A DNA stretch of 64,000 nucleotides, taken from positions 3,318,501-3,382,500 of the forward strand of contig NC_018485.1 in the NCBI RefSeq assembly GCF_000304315.1. The letters run 5' to 3'. Below the pieces are notes generated by a model that was not told where the DNA came from, searched no databases, and saw nothing but the letters and a program-made list of their open reading frames with translations. The stretch is from Methylocystis sp. SC2 (GTDB lineage: Bacteria; Pseudomonadota; Alphaproteobacteria; Rhizobiales; Beijerinckiaceae). Positions 28,457 to 36,720 of this stretch are shown here, piece after piece (positions within the stretch are counted from its first letter, which is position 1; the number at the start of each line of letters is the position of its first letter). The position numbers were made by a program, and so were the translations under genes.

Positions 28457-29371
28457 TTACTTCACGCGTCCCGCCGCCAGCTCCAGCGCCCGCGCATAGA
28501 CCTGCCGTCGGGGCTGACCTGTCGCGGCGGACACCACGCTCGCCGCGTCCTTCACCGAATGCGCCGTGAGCGCCTCTTCGATTTTGGCGTCGAGATCGGC
28601 GGCCGCGGTCTGCGCCGCGTCGGCGCCGGGCGGGGCGACGAGCAGCACGATTTCCCCCTTGGGGGGCTCCTCTTCGGCGAGCGTCGCCGCGAGTTCGTCG
28701 AGCGTCCCGCGACGGACCGATTCGAACATTTTGGTGAGTTCGCGGGCGATCGCAGCATTGCGCTTGCCGAGGATCGCCGCGCAATCGGCGAGCGTCTCGA
28801 CCAATCGGCGCGGGCTTTCGAAAAACACCAGCGTTCCGGGGATAGGCGCGAGTTCCGCGAGCCTTGCCCGCCGCGGCCCGCTTTTATGCGGCAGAAAGCC
28901 TTCGAAAAAGAAACGGTCGGTCGGCAGTCCGGCGACGACCAGCGCCGCCAGCACGGCGGAAGGGCCCGGCACCGACGTCACATGCACGCCTTTCTCGAGC
29001 GCCTCCTGGACCAGCCTGAAGCCAGGATCCGAGACGAGCGGCGTGCCGGCGTCGGAGACGAGCGCGAGCTTCGCCCCGGCCTCGAGCCGCGCCAGAAGGT
29101 GAGGGCGGATCACCCTGGCGTTGTGCTCATGATAGGCGATGAGCGGCGTCGAAATCCCGTAATGGGCGAGCAGCGTCTTGGTGACCCTTGTGTCCTCGGC
29201 GACCACCGCGTCCGCCGCGGCAAGGGTGGAGAGCGCGCGAAACGAAATGTCCTTCAAATTGCCGATCGGAGTCGCGACAAGGTGCAGTCCTGGCTCGATT
29301 CTCTCGGCTTCGGCGCGCAGGCCGAAGGCGGTGTAACTCGCAGCAGGCGGAGAAATGGCCTCGATGGTCAT
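28457..29371 (-). CDS. rsmI: 16S rRNA 2'-O-methyltransferase RsmI
   Basis: RsmI methylates the ribose of C1402 in 16S rRNA using SAM, with RsmH acting on the base. The 304-residue protein has the tetrapyrrole-methylase-like fold: GLHLVATPIGNLKDIS near residue 28, AEDTRVTKTLL, YHEHN, and VSDAGTPLVSDPG and VPGPSAVLAAL for SAM binding. A C-terminal HTH-like region follows (KDAASVVSAATGQPRRQVYARAL). It is transcribed with yraN. The divergent LppC-type gene starts 183 bases away, the common alphaproteobacterial order. Confidence 0.96.
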   Translation of the reverse strand: MTIEAISPPAASYTAFGLRAEAERIEPGLHLVATPIGNLKDISFRALSTLAAADAVVAEDTRVTKTLLAHYGISTPLIAYHEHNARVIRPHLLARLEAGAKLALVSDAGTPLVSDPGFRLVQEALEKGVHVTSVPGPSAVLAALVVAGLPTDRFFFEGFLPHKSGPRRARLAELAPIPGTLVFFESPRRLVETLADCAAILGKRNAAIARELTKMFESVRRGTLDELAATLAEEEPPKGEIVLLVAPPGADAAQTAAADLDAKIEEALTAHSVKDAASVVSAATGQPRRQVYARALELAAGRVK

Positions 29372-29554
29372 GCGCGTCGCCGATCTTTGTTCGTTTTAAG
29401 ATACTGGATGTTCGTTTAAGAGGACAAGCGCCAACTGCGCGCCAGCCGCAATTCCTCCAAATGGACCGTCTATTGACTTTCGGCTAGGGACTCGGACCCT
29501 TAGCGCAGAATAGCCGCGCCATGGCGGGAGCCCCGGGCGCCGCAGGGGGTTTTC

Positions 29555-30781
29555 ATGTCGACATTGTCTTCTCGCGCGCGCGCCGGCGCGTTCACGCGCG
29601 GCGCCGTGACGAAGCGCGCTGCGCTCGTCGGCCTTGCGGCCACGCTTGCGGCCTGCAGTCCCACGAGCGGGCCATGGGCGCCGGGCGCGCGCGATCTAAA
29701 GCTCAGCGGAGCGACCCAGGTCGCTCCCGCGGAAAGCGAGACGATCGGAACCGGCGCGGTGAAAATCGCGCTGATCGTGCCGCTGACGGGCCCCTCGGGT
29801 CCTTCCTCCGTCGGCGCGTCGCTGCTCAACGCCGCCAAGCTCGCCTATGCCGACAGCGGCGCCAATGACGTGACGATCCTCGTCAAGGACGATCGCTCGA
29901 CGCCGTCGGGCGCCGCCGCGGCGACTCAGGCCGCCATCAACGAGGGCGCCGAAGTCATTTTGGGGCCAGTGTTTGGCGCCGGCGTCAAGGAGGCGAGCCG
30001 CGTCGCGCGCGCCGCCAACAAGCCGATGATCGCCTTCTCGACGGACTCCTCGGCCGCGGGCCGCGGCAGCTATCTGCTGTCCTTTCCGGTCGAGGGCTAT
30101 GTCGACCGCGGCGTCAGCTACGCGTCGCAGCACGGCAAGAAATCAATCGCGGCGCTGGTGCCCGAAAATGACTACGGCACGCTGGCGATGGCGCAGTTCC
30201 AGCAGAGCGCCGCGACCTACGGCATTCGCGTGCCGGTGATCGAGCGCTACAAGCCGGGCGCGCCCGGCGATTCCGTGAAGCGTTTGGCCGCCGCGCGCGA
30301 TCAATTCGACGCGCTGTTCATTCCCGAGCAGGCCGAGGCGATGCAGGCGGTGTCCAAGGAGCTCGTGGCGAACGGCATCGACTCCAAGAAGGTGCAGATT
30401 TTCGGCACGGGCTTGTGGAACGACGCGCGCACGCTGAGCCTGCCAGCGCTGCAGGGCGCCTGGTTCACGGCGCCGGAGAACGCCGGCTTCAACGCTTTCG
30501 CGCAGCGCTACAAGGCCAAATACGGCTCCGACCCGGCGCGCGTCGCGACGCTCGCCTATGACGCGGTGTCGCTCGCCATCGCGCTGTCGCGTTCGCAGGG
30601 GTCGCAGCGCTATTCGGAAAGCGTGCTGACCAATCCTTCCGGCTTCAACGGCGCCGACGGCGTGTTCCGGTTTAGGCCGGATGGCGGCAATGATCGCGGA
30701 TTGTCGGTGCTGGAGATCGGCGGCGGTTCGGCGAAGATCATCTCGCCCGCGCCGCGTAATTTCACCGGGAATGGGGCGTAG
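29555..30781 (+). CDS. Penicillin-binding protein activator (LppC/LpoA-like lipoprotein)
   Basis: This 408-residue outer-membrane lipoprotein has a periplasmic-binding-protein fold. The lipobox LAAC ends at Cys34. The body has KIALIVPLTGPSG at about 70-82, VILGPVFGAGV and ENDYGTLAMAQF, as in the LppC/LpoA family whose E. coli member activates PBP1A. The gene is divergent from rsmI-yraN, as in many alphaproteobacteria. The ligand, if any, is unknown. A palindrome follows the stop codon before convergent glyS. Confidence 0.85.
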   Translation: MSTLSSRARAGAFTRGAVTKRAALVGLAATLAACSPTSGPWAPGARDLKLSGATQVAPAESETIGTGAVKIALIVPLTGPSGPSSVGASLLNAAKLAYADSGANDVTILVKDDRSTPSGAAAATQAAINEGAEVILGPVFGAGVKEASRVARAANKPMIAFSTDSSAAGRGSYLLSFPVEGYVDRGVSYASQHGKKSIAALVPENDYGTLAMAQFQQSAATYGIRVPVIERYKPGAPGDSVKRLAAARDQFDALFIPEQAEAMQAVSKELVANGIDSKKVQIFGTGLWNDARTLSLPALQGAWFTAPENAGFNAFAQRYKAKYGSDPARVATLAYDAVSLAIALSRSQGSQRYSESVLTNPSGFNGADGVFRFRPDGGNDRGLSVLEIGGGSAKIISPAPRNFTGNGA

Positions 30782-30796
30782 GGCAGGGCGGCGTCT

Positions 30797-30823
30797 CCAC
30801 CTCCCCCTTGAGGGGAGGGTGGG
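30797..30823. repeat. Palindrome between the LppC-like gene and glyS (family C-like)
   Basis: CCACCTCCCCC faces GGGGAGGGTGGG around TTGA. It lies between convergent stop codons and may double as a terminator. Confidence 0.5.
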
Positions 30824-30831
30824 TTGCGCGG

Positions 30832-33057
30832 TTACGCCGTCGCCGTCTCTCCCGCGATCTTGCCGAAGTCGGCGACGCCCATCATCACGCGGCGCAGTTC
30901 GGCAAGCAGCCTCAACCGGTTCAACCGCAGATCGGCGTTGTCGGCGTTGACCGTCACATCGTCGAAGAAGACGTCGACCGGTTCGCGAAGCTTTGACAGC
31001 GCGCGCATGGCGCCGGCGAAATCTTCCTTCGAAAGATGTTCGGCGGTCTCTTCGCGCGCGCGGGCGATCGCGGCGGCGAGCTTATGCTCTTGCGGCTCGA
31101 TGCGCAGGTTTGGCGCATGGCGCTGCGCATAGGCGTCCGCGCCGTCCTTCTTTTCTTCGGCTTTCAGGATGTTGCTGGCGCGCTTGTAGCCGGCGAGCAG
31201 GTTTTTTCCGTCGTCGGTCGCAAGGAATGTGTCGAGCGCCTCAACTTTGTGGGTGATCATGAGCAGATCGTCCTGTAGCGGCGCGCCTGTCGCTTGCTCC
31301 TCATCGGAGTCGGCGAAAGCGACGGCGCCCAGCGCCGCATCTATCAGATCGTGTCGCGCCCCCTTGTCGCGCAAGTAGACCTTCAGCCGATCGATGAAAA
31401 ATTCGAGGAGGTCCGCCGCGACGTCATGCCCGGACTTGTTCCGGGCATCCACGCCCTTACGCTGCGCGTCGATGGCCGGGACAAGCCCGGCCATGACGCC
31501 GTGAAGCGATAGCCTCAGCTCATTCTCCAACGCGATCCTGATCACCCCTAACGCCGCGCGGCGCAGCGCGTAAGGATCCTTGCTCCCCGTCGGCTTTTCG
31601 TCGATCGCCCAGAAACCCACCAGCGTGTCGAGCTTGTCGGCGAGCGCCACGGCGATCGACGCGGGGTCGGTCGGGATACGATCGTTCGGCCCCTGCGGCT
31701 TGTAATGCTCCTCGATCGCCGCGGCGACGCTGGCGTCTTCGCCCTGCGCGCTTGCGTAATAGCGGCCCATCAGCCCCTGCAGTTCGGGGAACTCGCCGAC
31801 CATTTCGGAAACGAGATCGGCCTTGCAGAGCGTCGCCGCGCGTTCGGCGAGAAAAGCGTCGGCGCCGACGATGGGCGCAAGCGTCTTCGCCAGCGCCGCG
31901 ATGCGCTTGACGCGTTCGCCCTGCGTGCCGAGCTTTTCGTGAAAGACGATTGAATCGAGTTTCGGCAGACGCTCTTCGAGCCTCGTCTTGAGATCGGTCT
32001 CATAGAAGAATTTCGCGTCCGACAGCCGCGCGGCGATGACGCGCTCATTGCCGGCGACGACCGTCGCGCCGCCGTCGGAGGCTTCGATGTTGGAGACGAG
32101 GATGAAGCGATTCGTGAGGGCGTCGGCAGTCGGCAGTCGGTCTTCGGTCTTCGACTGCCGACTGGCGATCGCCGACTGTCGAAGAACGAAACATTTCTGA
32201 TTCACGCGGATCGTCGCGCGGATCACTTCCGGCGGAATGGAAAGGAAGCTTTCATCGAACGCGCCCATGAGCGTCACCGGCCATTCGATGAGGCCGGCGA
32301 CTTCTTCGAGCAGGCCAGCGTCCTCGACGAGCTCCAGCCCTTGCGCGAAGGCGAGATCCTTCGCGTCATGCAGGATGATGTCGCGTCGCCGCGCCGCATC
32401 GATGACGACGTTGGCGCGCTCCAGCGACAGCGCATAATCCTCGAAGCGCTTCACGCGAATAGGCTGCGGCGCCAGGAAGCGATGGCCGTGGGTCACATTG
32501 CTTGACGCGATTCCGTCAACCTCGAAGCGGACGATCTCGGGAGATTCCGTCTCGGGTCCAAATGTCGCGACGATGGAATGGAGCGGGCGCACCCAGCGCA
32601 GCGAATCCGCGCGCTCGGACGCCGCGCCCCAGCGCATCGATTTCGGCCAGGGAAAGCTCTTGACGATCGTCGGGAGAATTTCGGCGAGAACGTCGATCGT
32701 CTCCGCGCCGGCGCGCTCGATGACCGCGACGTAAAATTCGCCCTTCTTCGGGTCCTTCTCGATCCTCGCCTGATCGAGCGAAGCGAGTCCGGCGCTTTTC
32801 AGAAAGCCGGCGATCGCCGCCTCCGGCGCGCCGACGCGCGGACCTTTGCGCTCTTCGCGCAAATCCGGCTGGCGCGACGGCAGGCCCACCACTTGCAACG
32901 CGAGACGGCGCGGCGTGGCGTAGGCGGCGGCGCCTTCATAAGTCAGGCCGCGATCGACCAGCGCATTGGTGACGAGCCGCTTGAGGTCGTCAGCCGCCTG
33001 GCGCTGCATGCGCGCTGGAATTTCTTCGGAGAAAAGTTCGAGAAGGAGATCGGACAT
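30832..33057 (-). CDS. glyS: Glycyl-tRNA synthetase beta subunit
   Basis: GlyS is the large subunit of the alpha2beta2 bacterial enzyme that charges tRNA-Gly. The 741-residue protein starts with the typical [14 protein letters not shown]. The core segments [25 protein letters not shown] and [10 protein letters not shown], and the C-terminal anticodon-binding helices, are present. It is about 50 residues longer than usual because of two foreign segments in frame: about 294-313 and about 518-546, each encoded by a palindromic repeat. The partner gene glyQ, usually just upstream, is not here. Confidence 0.95.
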   Translation of the reverse strand: MSDLLLELFSEEIPARMQRQAADDLKRLVTNALVDRGLTYEGAAAYATPRRLALQVVGLPSRQPDLREERKGPRVGAPEAAIAGFLKSAGLASLDQARIEKDPKKGEFYVAVIERAGAETIDVLAEILPTIVKSFPWPKSMRWGAASERADSLRWVRPLHSIVATFGPETESPEIVRFEVDGIASSNVTHGHRFLAPQPIRVKRFEDYALSLERANVVIDAARRRDIILHDAKDLAFAQGLELVEDAGLLEEVAGLIEWPVTLMGAFDESFLSIPPEVIRATIRVNQKCFVLRQSAIASRQSKTEDRLPTADALTNRFILVSNIEASDGGATVVAGNERVIAARLSDAKFFYETDLKTRLEERLPKLDSIVFHEKLGTQGERVKRIAALAKTLAPIVGADAFLAERAATLCKADLVSEMVGEFPELQGLMGRYYASAQGEDASVAAAIEEHYKPQGPNDRIPTDPASIAVALADKLDTLVGFWAIDEKPTGSKDPYALRRAALGVIRIALENELRLSLHGVMAGLVPAIDAQRKGVDARNKSGHDVAADLLEFFIDRLKVYLRDKGARHDLIDAALGAVAFADSDEEQATGAPLQDDLLMITHKVEALDTFLATDDGKNLLAGYKRASNILKAEEKKDGADAYAQRHAPNLRIEPQEHKLAAAIARAREETAEHLSKEDFAGAMRALSKLREPVDVFFDDVTVNADNADLRLNRLRLLAELRRVMMGVADFGKIAGETATA
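31421..31503. repeat. Palindromic repeat inside glyS (family D)
   Basis: GTCATGCCCGG at 31423 and CCGGGCATCC pair as one arm; GATGGCCGGGACAAGCC and GGCCATGAC form the other. Read through in the glyS frame it encodes about 28 residues including MAGLVPAID and ARNKSGHD, which do not belong to the family fold. Confidence 0.8.
32123..32181. repeat. Palindromic repeat inside glyS (family E)
   Basis: Repeated GGCAGTCGG units face CGACTGCCGACTGG around a TCTTCGGTCTTC centre. In the glyS frame it encodes about 20 residues ([18 protein letters not shown]) inserted between the conserved NQKCFVL and NRFILVSNI segments. Confidence 0.8.
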
Positions 33058-33105
33058 CTGCGCAGACTATTCCCCCAGGGGAATCGGGTGAAGGATTGTT
33101 TTCGT

Positions 33106-33157
33106 CACCCTCATCCTAAGGAGCCGCCGCAGTCAGCGTCTCGAAAGACGAGGGTGA
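33106..33157. repeat. Palindromic repeat, family B copy 1
   Basis: A diverged copy starting CACCCTCATCCTAAGGAG and ending CTCGAAAGACGAGGGTG, located just upstream of glyS. Confidence 0.7.
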
Positions 33158-33181
33158 GGAAAACTACGCGAAGGTGGGCTT

Positions 33182-33226
33182 CCTCGCCCTTCGAGACGCG
33201 TGCTGCGCACGCTCCTCAGGATGAGG
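33182..33226. repeat. Palindromic repeat, family B copy 2
   Basis: This copy is in opposite orientation to copy 1. Its TCAGGATGAGG end contains the stop codon of the DUF559 gene on the minus strand. Confidence 0.75.
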
Positions 33227-33665
33227 AAGCCCTTGACCAATTCCCCTGACTATTCCCCTCCCCCCGCTTGCGGCGGGGAGGGGTTAGGGGTGGGGGCTCT
33301 ATCGTTTGGTAGAGCGCGGCGCAGATCGTGTCCACAACGCTTTCGAGATTGCGCAAAACCTCGTGATTCCAAAACCGCAACACGCGGTAGCCGCTTGTCT
33401 CAAGAAATCGCGTGCGTTTTTCGTCGCGCAGCGCTTCAGCGTCGAAGCCATGTTGCTCGCCGTCGAGCTCGACGACGATGCGCATGCGATGACAGGCGAA
33501 ATCCGCGAAATAGGGGCCGATCGGCGCTTGTCTGCGGAAATGAACGTTTTTGATTTCAAGTTGTCGGAGCTGTGTCCAAAGCCGACGTTCGGCCGGCGTC
33601 GCTTCGCGGCGCAATTTTCGGGCGCGGGGCGTTCGAGGGTCTGAACGATCTGTTTTGTCGTTCAT
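33216..33665 (-). CDS. DUF559 endonuclease-like protein
   Basis: This 149-residue protein of the Vsr-like/restriction-endonuclease-like superfamily has an N-terminal ATPAERRLWTQLR helix, then Asp55 in YFADFACH and ELDGEQH (Glu67, Asp68, His72), the expected metal site. GYRVLRFWNHEVLRN follows. DUF559 proteins are widespread in Rhizobiales and have no proven substrate. Residues 124-138 (PPPLTPPRRKRGEGN) are encoded by one arm of a 45-base inverted repeat; the other arm lies 9 bases upstream of the start codon and supplies its G-rich leader. The stop falls in a family B repeat. It sits where glyQ might be expected. Confidence 0.8.
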   Translation of the reverse strand: MNDKTDRSDPRTPRARKLRREATPAERRLWTQLRQLEIKNVHFRRQAPIGPYFADFACHRMRIVVELDGEQHGFDAEALRDEKRTRFLETSGYRVLRFWNHEVLRNLESVVDTICAALYQTIEPPPLTPPRRKRGEGNSQGNWSRASSS

Positions 33666-33718
33666 CGCGCGACCCCCCACCCCTAGCCCCTCCCCGCCGC
33701 AAGCGGGGGGAGGGGAAT
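33252..33718. repeat. Inverted-repeat unit enclosing the DUF559 gene (family C)
   Basis: Two 45-base arms, 33252-33296 and 33674-33718, are inverted copies differing at one position. Each arm is itself a hairpin (CCCCGCTTGCGGCGGGG type). They bracket almost all of the DUF559 gene, giving a compact 467-base unit. Confidence 0.7.
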
Positions 33719-33742
33719 GCCAACGCCCAGTGCGACAATATC

Positions 33743-34705
33743 TCAGGCGATTTCCTTGACCGCTGGCTTCGGCGCGTCGAGCAGAAATTTCTCGACTTCG
33801 AGCGCCGCCATGCAGCCGAGCCCCGCCGCGGTCACCGCCTGGCGATAGACGTCGTCGGCGACGTCGCCGGCGGCGTAGACGCCGGGCATGCTGGTGCGCG
33901 TCGTTCCGGGCTCGACGGCGATGTAGCCGGACGGCTTGATCGTCAACTGGCCGCGGAAAAGTTCAGAGGCCGGCGAATGGCCGATGGCGACGAAGACGCC
34001 GTCCGCCGCAAGCGTATGGATCGCGCCGGTCGCGACATTCTTGACGCGCGCGCCGGTGACGCTCAGCGGGTTCTCATCGCCGACGATCTCGTCGATCACA
34101 TGATTGAAGAGAATAGAGACGTTTTCCTGCGCCAGCAGACGCTTCACGAGAACGCGCTCGCTGCGGAATTCGTCGCGGCGGTGGATGATCGTCACATGCG
34201 AGGCGAGATTGGAAAGATACAGCGCCTCCTCGACGGCGCTGTTGCCGCCGCCGACGACAAGCACTTTCTTGCCGCGAAAGAAAAACCCATCGCAGGTCGC
34301 GCAGGCGGAGACGCCGAAGCCTTTGAATCTTTCCTCGCTCGGCAGACCCAGCCACTTCGCCTTGGCGCCGGTGGCGACAATGAGCGAGTCGCAAGTGTAT
34401 GACTTGCCCGAATCTCCGGTGAGCCTGAACGGGCGCTCGTCGAGATGCGCCTCGACAATATGATCGGAGACGAGCTTCGTCCCGACATGTTCGGCTTGCA
34501 GGCGCATCTGCTCCATGAGCCAGGGCCCTTGGATCGGCTCGGCGAAGCCGGGGTAGTTCTCGACCTCGGTGGTGATCATGAGCTGACCGCCCTGATCGAA
34601 GCCGGCGATGAGCATCGGCTCGAGCAGCGCGCGGGCGGCGTAGATCGCCGCCGTGTAGCCGGCCGGGCCGGAGCCGATGATGACGACGCGCGCATGCTGC
34701 GGCAT
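33743..34705 (-). CDS. trxB: Thioredoxin-disulfide reductase
   Basis: This NADPH-dependent flavoenzyme reduces thioredoxin in the cytoplasm. It has 320 residues, the normal length. The FAD motif GSGPAG starts at residue 11. The redox-active cysteines are Cys135 and Cys138 in CATCDG. The NADPH motif GGGNSAVEEAL follows, and the C-terminal FAD segment is GVYAAGDVADDVYRQAVTAAGLG. The gene is monocistronic as far as can be seen; the DUF559 repeat unit lies downstream. Confidence 0.97.
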   Translation of the reverse strand: MPQHARVVIIGSGPAGYTAAIYAARALLEPMLIAGFDQGGQLMITTEVENYPGFAEPIQGPWLMEQMRLQAEHVGTKLVSDHIVEAHLDERPFRLTGDSGKSYTCDSLIVATGAKAKWLGLPSEERFKGFGVSACATCDGFFFRGKKVLVVGGGNSAVEEALYLSNLASHVTIIHRRDEFRSERVLVKRLLAQENVSILFNHVIDEIVGDENPLSVTGARVKNVATGAIHTLAADGVFVAIGHSPASELFRGQLTIKPSGYIAVEPGTTRTSMPGVYAAGDVADDVYRQAVTAAGLGCMAALEVEKFLLDAPKPAVKEIA

Positions 34706-34854
34706 GAATGTGGCCTCGCGAGTGACGAAGCCAGCAATCTAGTCATTATCAGCGTCGCCGCAACCGTTCGAGCGGCCGGCGCGGCGGCCAATGCAGAACG
34801 CCCTCCCGAAAGATCGGAAAGGCGCTCAAGCAGGCCGCCGCGCGGACGTCCGGC

Positions 34855-35274
34855 TTACCAGCCCCAACCGCCGTCGCCGCCCCAGCCCGGGCAGACGTTC
34901 ATCCATTGGCGTCGCCATCCCCAATGGGTCCACACCCTGCGGAGCTGATAGCAGTCGCCATAGCCGGCGGTGGCGTAGCTGGGCCAGCCCCAACCATATC
35001 CCGCGCCGTATCCCGGCGAATAGGCGGGCAGGTCCGTGCGGTAATAGCTCCAGCCCCAAGGCTGGCCCCAGCCCACCGGCCGGCCTGGGCCGGCGCGGCC
35101 GCCCCAACGGCCGGCCCAGTGGACGCCAGGCAGTATCGCGCCATGGAAGCCGCCGCCGCCCCAGCCGAAGCCGCGCCAGCCGTCCCATTGCTGGGCCCGC
35201 GCGGCGCCGGATTGGACCATCAAGCTGACGAGCAGAGCGCCGGTCGCCGCCGTCGCCTTGATTTTCCGGGACAT
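34855..35274 (-). CDS. Secreted Gly/Trp/Tyr-rich protein, paralogue 1
   Basis: This 139-residue exported protein has a signal peptide ending near ARA-QQ and a mature part rich in Gly, Trp, Tyr and Arg. It ends in a conserved block, GYGDCYQLRRVWTHWGWR then QWMNVCPGW, with two cysteines that could pair. The same block closes the neighbouring protein at 35357-35944, so they are tandem paralogues. Similar proteins are often labelled sulfur-globule-protein-like because of composition only; no function is shown. Each has a separate leader, spaced by 82 bases. Confidence 0.75.
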   Translation of the reverse strand: MSRKIKATAATGALLVSLMVQSGAARAQQWDGWRGFGWGGGGFHGAILPGVHWAGRWGGRAGPGRPVGWGQPWGWSYYRTDLPAYSPGYGAGYGWGWPSYATAGYGDCYQLRRVWTHWGWRRQWMNVCPGWGGDGGWGW

Positions 35275-35356
35275 TCCAGCTCCTCCCCCGCGCAGGAACG
35301 CCCCCCTGAAACGGGAGGGCGTTAGCGTCTCAAAGCGCTGACCCGAAGCGATGGGC

Positions 35357-35944
35357 TTACCAGCCCCAACCGCCTCCCCAGCCGCCCCAACCGCCGCCCC
35401 AGCCGGAGCAGACGTTCACCCACTGGGGCCGCCAGCCCCAATTGGTCCATACGGTGCGAAGCTGGTAGCAGCCGTCGTAGCCGATGTTGGAATAGTACGA
35501 ACCCCACCCCAAGCCGTATCCGGCTCCGATCAGGCCCGCGCCATACCACGGCCAATAGGAGCGCGCCCACGGGCGTCGCCAGCCCCATCCGCCGCCCCAA
35601 CCGCCGATCACAGGCCTGCCCCAGCCGCCGCCGCGCCAGCCGCCGCCCCAGCCGGGTCCGCGCCAGCCCCCGCCCCAGCCGGGTCCACGCCAGCCGCCGC
35701 CCCAGCCGCCTCGAAAGCCCCCAGGCAGAACCGCGCCACGGAAACCGCCGCCGAAACCGCCGCCCCTCAAGCCGCCAAATCCCCCGCCGAAACCGGCGCC
35801 CCTGAATCCGCCGAAACCGCCGCCGAAGCCGCCGCCTCGGAAACCGCCAAAACCGCCCCTTTGCGCCTCGGCGACGCCCGTATGGGCCAGCAACCCGATA
35901 ACCAGCGCGGCCGTCGCGACCGCCGTTTTGACCGATTGAGACAT
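35357..35944 (-). CDS. Secreted Gly-rich protein, paralogue 2
   Basis: This 195-residue exported protein has a signal peptide ending near AEA-QR. The first half is built from GGFGGG and FRGGGFGG repeats and WRGPGWGGG repeats; the second half ends in the same block as its neighbour (GYDGCYQLRTVWTNWGWR, then WVNVCSGWGG). It is probably flexible or self-associating, in the periplasm or at the surface. The expanded Gly repeats, absent from paralogue 1, look like slippage-driven growth. Function unknown. Confidence 0.75.
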   Translation of the reverse strand: MSQSVKTAVATAALVIGLLAHTGVAEAQRGGFGGFRGGGFGGGFGGFRGAGFGGGFGGLRGGGFGGGFRGAVLPGGFRGGWGGGWRGPGWGGGWRGPGWGGGWRGGGWGRPVIGGWGGGWGWRRPWARSYWPWYGAGLIGAGYGLGWGSYYSNIGYDGCYQLRTVWTNWGWRPQWVNVCSGWGGGWGGWGGGWGW

Positions 35945-36214
35945 TTTCAGCTCCTGATCATGGTCTCAACGCGTTTGCGCTGGCGGGCGAAAATCCATGC
36001 GCGGTCCTGGCGCTCAAAATTCGCCGCCAACCCCGCCCACGTCATTAAATCGCGCGCGGCGCACGCAGTTCAAGAAGCTCTGCAATCGGCGCTTTAGCAG
36101 GGGAAAGAAATCTCCTGCTGAAAATAGTTCTGTAGTGTTGCGCTTATGTCACAGGCGCAAGAAGACGTGTCTGCGCAGGTTGGTCACGTCTGCTGCAGAT
36201 AAGAATAAGCAGTA
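35945..36214. other. Non-coding spacer upstream of the Gly-rich genes
   Basis: This stretch is visibly less GC-rich than its surroundings, especially 36090-36214. It should contain the promoter of the Gly-rich pair on the minus strand. No tRNA, repeat or convincing ORF was recognised in it. Confidence 0.5.
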
Positions 36215-36373
36215 ATGGAACAATATCAGTTAAACCGCGGTTTCATAATTCTTGAAGCGCTCAGCGAAGGGCGATGTGACGCTTTTGATCTCGCCATTGT
36301 TTGGTCACGAGCGATTTCTATTGACGAGAATTCTGCGTCGTCGCTTGCGGCCCTGGCAAGGAGAATGGTGTGA
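36215..36373 (+). CDS. Possible small protein overlapping the rlpA start
   Basis: This 52-residue ORF starts at an ATG and reads as a plausible protein ([20 protein letters not shown], then [11 protein letters not shown]). Its stop overlaps the GTG start of rlpA by the 4 bases GTGA, a common sign of translational coupling. Its own ribosome-binding site is weak (AAGAATAAGC) and its codons are AT-richer than the window average. It matches no family I recognise and could be a chance ORF. Confidence 0.35.
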   Translation: MEQYQLNRGFIILEALSEGRCDAFDLAIVWSRAISIDENSASSLAALARRMV

Positions 36374-36720
36374 AAAAGCGTATGTCGGGAGTTCTGGCCC
36401 TTGGGCTCGCGAGCCTGGCAGCGTCGGCCGCGGCGGAAGCGGCCGAGTGGGTCGGCAAGGCGTCCTATTATGCGCATAGGGGGCGTACGGCGAGCGGCGC
36501 GCATGTCGGCGCCCTTACGGCCGCGCATCGGACGTTGCCGTTCGGATCGAAGGTGCGGGTGACCAATTTGCGCAATAATCGTTCGGTCGTCGTCACGGTG
36601 AACGATCGCGGGCCCTTCACGCGCGGGCGGGTGATCGATGTCTCGGTCGCGGCGGCTGACAGCCTCGGATTCAGATCGGCTGGCGTCGCCCAGGTCAAAA
36701 TCGAGCCGATCGCCGACTAA
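36370..36720 (+). CDS. RlpA-like septal ring lytic transglycosylase family protein
   Basis: This 116-residue exported protein consists of a signal peptide (to about residue 25) and one double-psi beta-barrel domain. The RlpA core motifs are [31 protein letters not shown] and [18 protein letters not shown]; the aspartate of NDRGPF is the expected catalytic residue for cleaving glycan strands lacking stem peptides. No SPOR domain is present, so it is a short form. The GTG start is preceded by AAGGAG, 6 bases away. Its stop overlaps the stop of the convergent gene. Confidence 0.88.
   Translation: MKKRMSGVLALGLASLAASAAAEAAEWVGKASYYAHRGRTASGAHVGALTAAHRTLPFGSKVRVTNLRNNRSVVVTVNDRGPFTRGRVIDVSVAAADSLGFRSAGVAQVKIEPIAD

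Noticed and set aside
35357..35944. Gly-rich coding region as a tandem DNA repeat without a gene
   Set aside because: It has a signal peptide, an unbroken frame and a conserved C-terminal block shared with the neighbouring gene, so it is a real coding sequence.
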